From Angiostrongylus vasorum (taxonomy: Eukaryota > Nematoda > Chromadorea > Rhabditida > Metastrongylidae), in assembly GCA_018806985.1 (NCBI GenBank), contig JADANN010000365.1:296001-360000 (forward strand): 64,000 nucleotides of DNA, in the 5' to 3' direction. The notes beneath the pieces were generated by a model that was not told the DNA's origin, did not search any database, and saw nothing but the letters and a program-made list of their open reading frames with translations. The translations under genes and the position numbers were made by a program. Positions 34,251 through 62,900 of the stretch are shown piece after piece. Position 1 is the first letter of the stretch. Every line of letters begins with the position of its first letter.

Positions 34251-35782
34251 TTGTCCACTGGTATTAAATCAGGTCATAGTTGACAATTTGTTAAAATAAA
34301 ATACCAGTATATGCAATTCTCATCATAAATTTTGTCATTCTAACTTCAAAGTGTATCGTAATGCATTCGGCAAACTATCGACCGTGACATGTGTTCTAAA
34401 ATATTTCGTGTTACTTACTAGTGATTTCTTCACCCATCATTATTCTAAAAATCGAAGCCTTTCAAACCAGTCAATTTGGTTTAGCTCAATTTGCAACCCA
34501 GAAATTTAACAGTTTCTACTAAGCTGTAAGCAACGTCATTGCTTTATAATAAGGACGTACATAATTTCCCAGAAGCGGTTTTTGTTTATAATTCCTTTTT
34601 AATGTAAGTGGTGCAGCCACAAACATCAGTGATGTGTATGGCGACAACATCGCTCGCAGCAGATGAACAAAGGTTAACTCGCTTTTGTTCATTTAGTTTT
34701 TAAAGCACGAGCTTAGGCGAAAAAAAATTGAGAAAAAAACAATTCTTGGGGTCCAGGAAATCAGGATTTCATCCCGGTACATTATGAACGTTCGTACCTT
34801 ATTGACACAGATCTCCTGATTCTGTTTCTAGTTTAGTTACTAAAGTTCCACATGAGTTCGCATACGATTATTTGAAATCGGAAAGCTCAACAAACTCTGC
34901 TAAGTATGCATTGAAGTCAACACGTTTAAGAGCGAATGTGTTAACAAGCACCATTAGCACATACATTGTGTCATGGTAAGACGTCTACTTTTTTCGTCGC
35001 ACACGCTTCGATTCCAACTATCGATGAATGTTTTTTCACCTTCCTTACTCAGGAGGAGATGGACAAGTGCTTTGAATTATTGGATGAGCAACATTAAATT
35101 CACACTGGAAAAACCGAATGAAAATTGGCTTCCATTCCTCAACATTCAAATTAACTTATCAGGTAGCCGTGACAAAGTGACACCGAAAACCAAGATATAA
35201 GAACATCCTTGTTCATTTCCTCTCTTCCCACCCTTCATACACAAAGAGGGCGATTGTGAGAAACATGTTTCGAACAGCCCCCTCTGTGGGAAACTAAAAG
35301 AGGGATCGCGCAAATTGGCTCGGCAAATAGCCATCTCCAATGGCTACGAATTAGTAACCCCACGTGATAAGTTTGGAAGAAGAGCAACGTCCCAAAAGGA
35401 AAAACGTGGCCAAAACAAAACCCCGTTATGTTGCCCTTCATTAGCTATGAAGTAAGTGTAACTATAAAACGATGGTTAAGAAAGGCAGGTCTAGAGCAAT
35501 GGGCAGCGATAGTTGAAATACCACCCGACACTATTCGTCGTCGCTTACCTTGCAACCGCCAGTACGACCGGCTATGAGAAAAAACAAAATAGCATAATTT
35601 GCCCCCTACGGTAGGGACGGTGATTGCATGAGTTCAGGTACGATATAGCTGATCTCTTGTAATAACTGCCCAGGTGAACATGTTGGAGAAACGGGCAGAC
35701 GACCTTTATGCATCCGCGTTTAGGAACACCTAGATGGTAAGCGAAAACCAAGACAAATTACCTTACTAGGAAAGCATAGAAG

Positions 35783-36060
35783 GATAAAAGGATAAAGTCC
35801 TCGGCATTGACCAATCCCTCAGGGATGCGCCATGCATTCGACTTCATTAAGCATCGTTTGGTGGTGAGTGAATGCATATCTGGCCTTTACAATGACTCGC
35901 GGTGGCCGACCGATGTATCGAGCTGGTGCTGCTATCCTCCCAGACAAGTCCGGTACCAATTTGCCGACCCCGGAGGGATGGAAAGCTTGGTGGGACATGG
36001 GCGTGGGGATCGATTCCACGTGTGTGTTGCAGGGCGCCTCCGACCGCTGCGCCACAAGCG
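35783..36060 (-). repeat. SINE-A copy inserted in the Penelope-like element
   Basis: Read on the minus strand it has the whole unit: a GTGGCGCAGCGGTCGGAGG head, GTGGAATCGATCCCCACGCC, the shared body and a CAACGCTGAGG-like tail with small changes. Penelope coding remnants lie on both sides. Confidence 0.75.
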
Positions 36061-36456
36061 CTCACTAGGGACGCATAGGATACAAAAACATAGCGGAGAC
36101 GATTTTGATATGAAAGCCACGATCCTCTCATAGGATGCCAAAGCATCAGCGCACAAACTTCTTGAGGCTTCTTGGATAAACACCAGAGTAACCCTAGAAT
36201 GAATGGCAGGCAGGAATGCCCGGAGAACATACGTGATCTCCCCCGTACCTTCGCATTGACTTTTGACGTGGGATGGTGCATTCATCGACGATATGCGACT
36301 CTGATCACCTGTTCTTCCTCAGTGGAAGGCACGCAACAAACAGTGGGTTTTTCGAGAAGCCGTTGGTCGCGTGATTGCGGTTTAGATCTTCATCTTTCTA
36401 TGCGATACTGGAGCGTTTGAAATAGTAAACTGCCCATCAATATACCATTCCAGACT

Positions 36457-36484
36457 CTGAAGAAGGCAGTACTGCAGAAACGTC
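36457..36484 (+). ncRNA. Hammerhead-like motif at a Penelope 3' end
   Basis: CTGAAGA, one A, then GGCAGTACTGCA where a stem II of GCAG/CTGC can form, then GAAACGTC. Both core blocks are intact. Stem II is shifted by a base from the 20343 copy, so activity is doubtful. Confidence 0.4.
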
Positions 36485-36779
36485 AGCATTAACGGAATAG
36501 AGAATAAAGTAACACCTCGTGTTTGCTAAGTAAGGATATCGAGAACAATTTGAACACTGTCGAGATTAATAGAAAGTCGGTCATGGGAGTTGTTACAACT
36601 AAATTAGTCAGAACAAGTCGAATTTTCAAGTCTGCTTATGCTCATGAGACGTTCAACAAAGACGAGCTGGCATCGAAATGCATACACACAAAGAATTCCT
36701 CGTCCCGATATGAAAATGCTTTGCACTTTATTAGTGGCCGATTTATTTTCCGTCGAATTTAATGGAAACAAACAAGTTT

Positions 36780-37530
36780 TCTATCACTTCACAGTGCTTC
36801 GCTTTCCATTGTAATGAATAACGCATTTGTTTTCAAAGTCGCCTGATAACTGTTTTCTGTGTGACTCTCCAGCGTAGAGAGATGCAGAGTCAACCTAGCA
36901 GCAATGCTTCGCACGCTTCGTCCAAGTGCCATGACGAGCAGGACATTTGGGTAGGGATTGGTGTGGAAGCGATGTTGTTGAAATAACCACGCGTGAGTCA
37001 CCGCGTTGGTCCCCCCGTCCCACTGGGTCCACAATGAAAATCAGTCCCGTGGACAAAACGGCCGAAGCGATACATTACATTTCCAAAACGCGGAGCGTTC
37101 ACGGAGCGCCAGATGGCAAAACAATCGCCACGATAAGTCCTCAGAGGGCACCACCACGGTCAACCCACCCTCGCCCGTCGCTGCACCCATCGGGTCTCCA
37201 AGAATAGCAGAGAGGATTCCTGTCATTCCAACACGGGTGCCACGAAACTGATATCAAGTGGTCAACGGATGGCAGCCATTTGCAAGGGGAACATGTCAAC
37301 GGAATACACGACCGCCCTTCTACTATAAAGGGTCCACCATTAAAATAATGATGAGCACAGAACCTGACGCTGTCGTGACAAGTCCCACCACAGCAAGAGC
37401 CGTCGTCATCGCAGTGCGGACCGCTCTTATCGTCCCAGCTATTCACCCTGATTCTCACTGTGGGTCTTCCTTCAACAATGCCAAGCAATTTCCTAACATC
37501 TTTGAGAATAGGGAATCATTTGTACTGTGA
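36780..37530. repeat. Repeat related to the 13.7 kb inverted block
   Basis: 37430-37510 (CACCCTGATTCTCACTGTGG, TTCCTTCAACAATGCCAAGC) matches 13785-13870. The rest is GC-richer than its surroundings with open frames on both strands (up to 115 codons on minus). There is no splice structure and no known domain. It is most likely a decayed mobile sequence. Confidence 0.4.
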
Positions 37531-37764
37531 GATTTTTGAGATATTGCTGCGGAAAAACATGTACAAGCCCCCCCTTTTTGGAAAGTAAGGGGTACGAGGG
37601 GAGATAATGAATCAGTAGATCTTTGTTTCTTGTCTTACTTCGTGTCCAGTTGTTTTCGGATAGGTTGATTTAAACGTTAAGGAATGGAATCCGGTTTTCA
37701 TCTGGTTTTTTCTCAGGTTAATGTTATGTTACACCGATACCAAGATCCAACACTTTACTGGTAT

Positions 37765-37975
37765 GAAACCAGTTGCATTGTCGCAAATCTCCCTCTAATC
37801 CACAAGAGCAGGGATTGCCTGTGGTTGTGATGACCTGGGGCAATCTTTAGCCAGGTTGACCTCGTGAGTGTAGGGAAACACAGTGGGTAAATCAGTAAAA
37901 TTCCAAAAAATGGTGAATGGCTGGAGGCCCGCACAACCAGTGAGGACGTGCCGTCCAAGTATCCAAGTAGGTATG
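37765..37975 (+). repeat. SINE-B, 5' truncated
   Basis: It starts near GTCGCAAATCTCCCTCTAAT and runs through GTGATGACCTGGGGCAATC to GCACAACCAGTGAGGACG, then CAAGTATCCAAGTAGG. The first half of the unit is missing. Confidence 0.65.
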
Positions 37976-38079
37976 TGGCGATGTACTGATAAAAAACTTA
38001 GCTCTGCTTGCAAACAAATAGGCTTGATGTCACCGAGTGTACGAACATACTATCATTATTTCACCTTTTATTCATTGCT

Positions 38080-38345
38080 TATTATTTGTCACAACAGGGT
38101 ATTATGTGATATATAACCACAGTGATGCTGAGGCTTGAGCAATATTCGGAACCTCCGGTGCGCTTCGAACCCGCGACATCCCTTTCCGGTGGCTCACGTA
38201 TTACCCACTGCACCAACCAAGACCCTTACACATCTAGGAATCCGTGTTCTGCTCATACCTCATCATTATTGTGGTTATACTATAGTTACAATTGTAGAAG
38301 TCGCCTCAATGATCCTACAATAATGAGGAGATCATAGCATAGCGA
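38080..38345. mobile_element. Small fold-back element carrying a tRNA-like sequence
   Basis: ATAACCACAGTGATGCTGAGG (38113-38133) pairs with CCTCATCATTATTGTGGTTA (38258-38277). Between the arms, on the minus strand at 38155-38232, is a tRNA-like stretch with TTGGTGCAGTGGGTAATACG (A box) and CGCGGGTTCGAAGCGC (B box). The outer end CAGGGTATTATGTGATATA resembles the end of the 27353 element. Confidence 0.5.
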
Positions 38346-38349
38346 AAAG

Positions 38350-39120
38350 GCTCTCTCGGTGTTGATTTCAATGTTTAAGCACAGCACACACGTTTATGTC
38401 CACTCTTCACCGGATACAGCCTTAATGATGGGTACTCGTTTTACTTCAATGTCTCACCGGGGAACTGAATTCGTCCGGAAAATATATAACAAGCCCACAA
38501 AATGGTTATCAGAGGGCTGCTAAGAAGTCTACTCTTCTCTTCTCGAAATAAACTGCCACAAATAAAATTCTCAAAACAAACTACCATAAATGAAATAGCA
38601 TCATGTAGAATCAAACCGGCCACAATGTCGAACCACATAAGACATTTTGAGGTCATGTCGGTATGCGTTAAAAAAAGTGGACGAAATATGAAGGGTGGTA
38701 CCAGACTAGTATATCAGGAAGATTTAAATGTACAAAGAATTAGCATAATAAATTTGTAGCATAAAATGTCTTTATCTGCATGAATAATTAAAACATGTAG
38801 GAATATGCCAATATAGTGGGCAAAAATAACAATATGAAGTTTCAAATTCTTAGTCGTTATGCTAGGAAAACGAGAATGCTGTTAAAAGTACAGTTCACCT
38901 TTAGAGTGCAATTTAGGGCAAAACTATGGGATTCTTATAAAGAAAGATTAGGGGTCTAAGAGGGAAACATCAATTCCAAAAATGCTACACGGTAGGTTAA
39001 ATATGTTCCTCACATTCGTAGAGTGGACTTTCCGATGTTATCAAAAACCGTTTTTCGAGATTGGAACAAGTACTCAAAGGACATAAGAATCATTAGAACA
39101 ACGTTCCACTAAAGCTAACG
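38350..39120. other. 3' flank of the folate gene
   Basis: AT-rich with no open frame of interest. It should contain the 3' UTR of the minus-strand synthetase gene ending at 39126, but I see no exact AATAAA. Confidence 0.35.
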
Positions 39121-39125
39121 GAAAA

Positions 39126-56850
<17,725 letters not shown>

Positions 56851-57059
56851 CTGAAGACGCCTTCTACAATACTAGACAATATTTCCAGTTCTAGAACATT
56901 GGTTTGAATTCAGAAAACCTTCAAGAATCTAATCCAAGGACCCGCTAAAAAGAAAAATTTTGAGGTCCAAAGTTCGTTTCGTCTAAAATAACCAAAGGAA
57001 AAAAAAAGCAAAATTTTGTCATAGCTGGTAAAAACCCATCATACCTCTCCTACTAATAA

Positions 57060-57226
57060 TTTATAAACACATCTACATATACATGCATACATATACATGT
57101 ATATACAGACATGTATAAACGTACATGTGCATACACAGACGTATATGCATGTATATACACACGTGTACATACATTCATGTATATATGTGTAGATATATAT
57201 ATACATATATATATATATATGTGTAG

Positions 57227-57275
<49 letters not shown>
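57060..57275. repeat. Compound TA/CA/GTAGA microsatellite
   Basis: Mixed ATACATGTATA units pass into two blocks of TGTAGATATATATATACATA and then pure TA. It lies between the FolD and synthetase exons. A GTGACCTCTATAGGAGTCAT motif follows at 57423-57442. Confidence 0.85.
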
Positions 57276-58219
57276 AGAAGACCAAGAAAAGAAACTCGCC
57301 ATTTGCCGATTCTGCACAGTAGGTAATATCACTGGGCCATGCAACAACACCACAGTCCACTTAGCCCCACTGATCGATAAGGGTGCAACGTTAAACTGTA
57401 CGCATGAGCCCCTACGTGACGACGTGACCTCTATAGGAGTCATAACGGTGCGGGAATAATGACTGTTTTCAACAGTCGACCAATATAGGTCAGTTCATAA
57501 TAAATTTTATTAATTGCAATAGAAACTGTCGGAGTCCAAAGAACTTTGCCTACAGGACAAGTCTTTTTTTGTTGTATGACGAAATTCTGGTTTTCTGGAG
57601 CTACTGATTTAAATCCCTTTCAGTTCATTGTTTATTGGCTCATATTTCGAATACGATAGGAAAGGAACAAAAGCGAGTCTGTCTAACACTAAAAGATAGA
57701 ATTCCCAGTGAAAAGTTTTATGCTAGCACCTGCCAATTTTTCGTTCAAAATTCTGAAAACAAACTTTGCCATCGACTTTTCAAATATCTAATTCGAGATC
57801 TATCTGAGTTTGAGAATGCAGACTGCAATCATTGTAATACAATGAAGTCTCCCCCATAGATCTATTATGTTTAGAACTGCTGACGTAATTTGGTTGCCGA
57901 GAAATTGTCGTTGGTTAACAAAGAACTAACTTCGTCGCGAAAGGGGTTAAGGCGAACATTTACGAAGCATTCACCACTTGTGAGAATGTGCACCATCATA
58001 TGTAATAACGAAACCCTCAACCAGTAATTTGCAGGACATGCTATTTATCGGCGAGAAAATAAGATTTCAAACGACACGCAACCTCAACAGTATAATTTAC
58101 AACTGGGCCCATGTAGATGCTTAGCAATTAAATTCATGACAAGACAACAATGTTAGACAACTTTCTTGCGAAAAACAAGTAAGGAAGACGTAGTAAAACA
58201 TCATGTAGGCATCCCAATT

Positions 58220-59840
58220 TTAGTGCTTAATCTGCTTATACAGTCTTCTAGTCACTGCTTGCTCAAAAGTATTCTTAATTAACATGGCAACCGTCATAGG
58301 ACCAACACCACCAGGAACTGGTGTGATATACCCGGCAACCTCTTTTGCCTCTTCAAAATCTACATCTCCGAACAGTCTGTTTTTCTTTCCAGGTTGTGTT
58401 GCCTCTTCCACGTTGATGCCACAGTCGATCACCACTGCACCAGGTTTAATCCAATCACCTGTGATCACGAATTTGCTATCGTTGGAGAGAAAATGACGAG
58501 TGTAACAACCATGGCCATCAATTCAGATGAAAATACCTTTAACGAAATGTTTCTTTCCGATTGCAACAACCAAAATGTCCGCCTTACGACATTGCTCCTT
58601 GATGTGTTGCGTTTTTGAATGACAAATAGTGGTCGTTCCATGGTGCCACATGAACAAGGCTGCAGCCGGTGCTCCGACGATTTTTGATCGCCCCAGCACT
58701 ACCACGTTCTTGCCGCATACATAATTAGCATCACCTGCAAACCAAAAACATAATTACAAACTTGGCACTCAACATATGGGAATCTGGGACATCCGCTCAA
58801 GGAAGAACGACACGGATCTCAGCGCAATTTAGATTTGACTGGTATTTTGCTAGTAGGCGACCGCTCCACAAGTAGATTGGAAGTGGGCCACCTTACGACC
58901 AAGTTTACTACACATAACAACATTTTTCATAACATTCATTGCATCGTAACAGCATGAGGGCGTGCGTAGCGCAGTGGTCGAAGACGCCCTGAAATACATA
59001 AGGGATCGATCTCCGTTGCGCAGGCCCACCATGCCTTCCATCCCTCCGGGGTCGGTAAATTGGTACCAGACCTGTCTAGGAGGATAGCAGCACTGGCTCG
59101 ATGCATTGGTAGGCCACCGCGAATCATTATAAAGGCCAGATATGCATTCAGTCACCTCCAAACGATGCTTAATGAAGTCGAATGCATGGCGCATTCCTCA
59201 GGGATTGATCAACGCCGAGAGCATTTTTTACTTGTAGCCATGCTTTTGGATAGAAATGTTAAATTGCTCGGCTTGAACGACCCTCTTTGTAAGGGAACAC
59301 CCAGCATTATTTCGCAATTCGCACGTTGGGATCACCTTGATGGATGGGAGGGGTGAATCAATAAGACGGGACTAGGTTAACAAAGACCGAAGAAATGATT
59401 CAAATATATATGAAAAGAAGAAACATGAAAATGTGTGCAAGACTGTGCACTTGATAGTTGATAAATTTTCTACAAGGCATAAGGACGTATTCTAATAAAA
59501 GCGATTCAGTGAGACTCCAACAAAATCCAACGATAGCACTGTGTTAAAATAGTGAATTACGAATTAGAGGACCGACAAGAATATGCAAGACATAATCATA
59601 TGCTTATTCGTAAGAAAAAAAGAACAGATAACTACCTTTTATTCCTCACCTGCAGAATGATGCAACAAAAACCTTCATTGTAAGGTTTACTGATGTACTC
59701 CACCCACCTGTAGCTTTTTGCACAAGATACAAGCATCCATATGGAGTGCACGGCAAAATTGTATGTTTCAATTCACCACGAATAAGGCGTCCGGCATTTA
59801 TTCTTGTCAAGCCATCCACATCCTAAATTCACACACATCC

Positions 59841-59907
<67 letters not shown>

Positions 59908-62900
59908 TATATACATACATGTATACACATATATGCATATAATATACACAGTAGCCTTGCGACACCACTTATATCTAGTACAACCCTAAAAATCCGCACC
60001 AAAAGTACATGAGTGTTATTAAAGTTCTCAATCTATCTAAACGAATTTTTTTCACTAAAGTTGGAACAATCCGAAAATTAACTAACACATGACGCCTAGT
60101 TTTCCGTTGCGCACAGTATGGGACATGTCTAAGTAATGGAAGTCAAATTCCGCTCACCATAATGGACACACATATACCCTCCTCATTAATCCATAACGCC
60201 CCACTACCGAATTTCGTATTTGGTCTAACCGAACTACAAGCAATTTCTCGCCGGCTGCTGACTTTCTGGTTTTTTGACATATAAAAACTTTTCAACGGCT
60301 AGAGCATTTTAGGGTTTGTGAACACGACAGAACTGCAAAAGAGACTTTTGCGATATGTATGCTACTATTAACTGTGCGTTACTACGGTGCATTATGCAAA
60401 TCCATTACTGTCAGCAATATGGATTACTTTGCACCCTATGTTGAGCCAATTTCGGTGTTTTTTATATCCACACATTCCATACGATGATCATGGCGATTAA
60501 AAATGGAACAATTCATTGTTAATCAACCTACCGGTCAAAGAACCTTTCGGAAAAGAGGGTTTTTGTAGGTCATTAAGTGCAGAGATTGGTTTTTTCTGAT
60601 CTCACTCCTACTACTTTAATCTGGCTTCGATTAGCTATCGGATGAGTATACATAGCGCAGTAAAAGCAAAACTATGGAACCCACTAAACTTAATGTGGAC
60701 ACTATATAGTGTCCAGAAGGGGGCGTTATGGGTTAATTACCGTCTCCCGTTTTACTCCAATGAAATGCTAAGGTATCGCCGCGAAAATCATGTACACGCT
60801 GTTGTGTAGCAAAGTACCTCTACATTTGTTACGTGATCCGAGATTTTTTAAAACACACCCCAATCAAGAGCAGAAGAATCTCACCATGGAGCAAATAAAC
60901 TCGTCTGAAAAGTTCCCTCTAAATTGTAGTATGCAGAAACAGATTTTCTCAACCGATGGCTAGTCCGATATATGTTGAAGAGATTATCGATTTATTGAAA
61001 AAAATGCATGGTAAAAAAGCTCCGTGCAAAGAGCAATCGATAAGGGTGAGACATATTGAACATATGTCGGTCAAAATGTTGGCGCAGATATGGGTCATAC
61101 ATGAGCCAGATGATTCTCGAACAAAAGGCAATTCTAACATATTAGTAAAAAACAGTAAATTCTCACTAGAAGACGTACTTACCTTTAGTGGATGTATCTT
61201 GTCCACAACTCCATCAACGTCAATGGTGTTCTTACAGTCCAGTGGTAGCTGAAAACAATTCCAAATAGGATGGAAACTGCTTCATCAAACACAGCTGTGT
61301 GTTTCATCAGTGCGCAGTTCTGACCAGGCAGCTTTTCAACTTTCGTTTTCGGATTTGTGTCGAATATCAAACAGAAAGAAAATATGCAGCTTGACACTTA
61401 AGGCCCAAAACCGTTTTTTCTTTGTTTTTGCAAATTGCCAATAATTTTTCGGTAACTGGAAAACTTGAAGAGTTTAAAACGTAATGGATTTAAAGAATAG
61501 ACTTTGCTCTATTTATTTCAGTGTAAATGTGGTTCCTTGTGACTGTTATTTGATTTCTAACGTTGTATAGAACCAAATTCCCCAAATGGAATTAAAAGGT
61601 GACTCAAATTTTTAAATTTTTAAAAGTCCAAACGAAACTTCGGCAGACTTAAACATCAACACCACATTTGGGGAGTCGACTGTGTTCTAAAGGATGAAAT
61701 ACCGTCACTTCACCAACTTTCACTTTCGAAATACGAACTCAGATGATATGAGAATAAGTTCACAGAATGTTGACAGAAACGCATGGTGGGCTCCAGCAAA
61801 CCAGAATTTCACCGTGATAGAACAAAATAGCTATTCTTCTGTAGGCAAAAATTTTTAGACCTTTCTGTCAACTTCGATGGGATTCTTTGTGCGATGTGTA
61901 GTCAGACACTGCTGTATAAGGGAACCCATTTCTTTCGACCGATGTCGATCACAGTGTTTCGTGCATTCTGTCGATTTCCTGACAATACTTCTCTGCTGTC
62001 TACTTGAATGCAGATGTCGACAGGATTCAACAAGTTTTACCTACTTACTTGGATACTGGGATAGCCCATTCTCATTGGTTGTGTGGGCCCATCGTAATCT
62101 CCATTTTGTCGGAGTTTTGCTGCTTTAGCCACTGTGATTCCCTGGAGTCCCGAGTCAGCCAGGCCAAAGTCTGCCCCAGGTCGTCACCACCACAAGCAGT
62201 CGCCGCCCTTGGGATCAGAGGGAGATTTGCCACCATGCAACTTTAAATACCAGGACAGTGGTGGACCCTAGTATTAGTTTACTCTTAGCAAGGCTTCCTG
62301 ATGGAAACGCCGAATTCCATCTCAGGAACACCTCTCAGCCACGATGACCCGGTAAACCGTTGGGAAGAACAAGTTTTTTACTAAAACTTTTCGATTACGA
62401 TTAAATAGGTGTACAATGAAAAAGTCATCGTAGCCATCTGCTATGGCCTGTGTTGGTTCGAGAAGTTTACTGACAAATTATTTTTCTGAGCAGAACATTG
62501 TTATTTGCAGACCAAAATGCGTTCACGTTGTGATCAGGAAACGGATTGTTTCTGCCCTGTAAAGATTAAATAGCAAGAGAAATTGCACAATAACGTCCTC
62601 TTCGCTTTTGTTCTATATATACGGCCCCGATTTCTTTTTACTTTCTTAAAATCTCTGAAGGACTGCGAAGCTTTAAAACTCTTTCATCAAAACCTGGTTC
62701 TACAGGAAGTTTTGGAACCGTCGAGTGCGAAGTTCTCTTCAGTCAACGGTGGTCGTAGTTTATGACGGCGGCTCACCATATAAGCTTAAAAGTTTTGACG
62801 ATGAAGCCTCTAGCACCTGCACTGTAGCATAGGCTCGATAATGGTTCCCTAACCAAATGCAGCGTTGATGTTGTTAGCGGTTTCCGCGCCTTTTTGTCCA

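Larger units (their letters stand above)
34960..36540 (+). mobile_element. Penelope-like element remnant, interrupted by a SINE-A
   Basis: Decayed frames give the end of the RT part (IKFTLEKPNENWLPFLNIQI, about 35090-35155), then KLKEGSRKLARQIAISNGYE (about 35290-35350). GIY-YIG-like remnants with CGE.GETGRPL spacing follow near 35665-35730 with many frame breaks. After the SINE-A (35783-36060) the frame resumes with HSGDDFDMKATILS and LLEASWINTRV (to about 36190). A hammerhead-like motif is at 36457-36484, followed by CACCTCGTGTTTGCTAAGT. The domain order RT, GIY-YIG, 3' ribozyme-like motif is that of Penelope-like elements. Confidence 0.68.

Noticed and set aside
38155..38232. A functional tRNA gene
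   Set aside because: Pol III boxes are present, but I could not close an acceptor stem and anticodon arm, and the sequence sits in a fold-back element.
60956..61252. 98-codon plus-strand frame starting [20 protein letters not shown]
   Set aside because: It looks mildly coding but overlaps a FolD exon on the minus strand at its end and has no recognisable domain. It may be the relic of an inserted gene, but I cannot support it.
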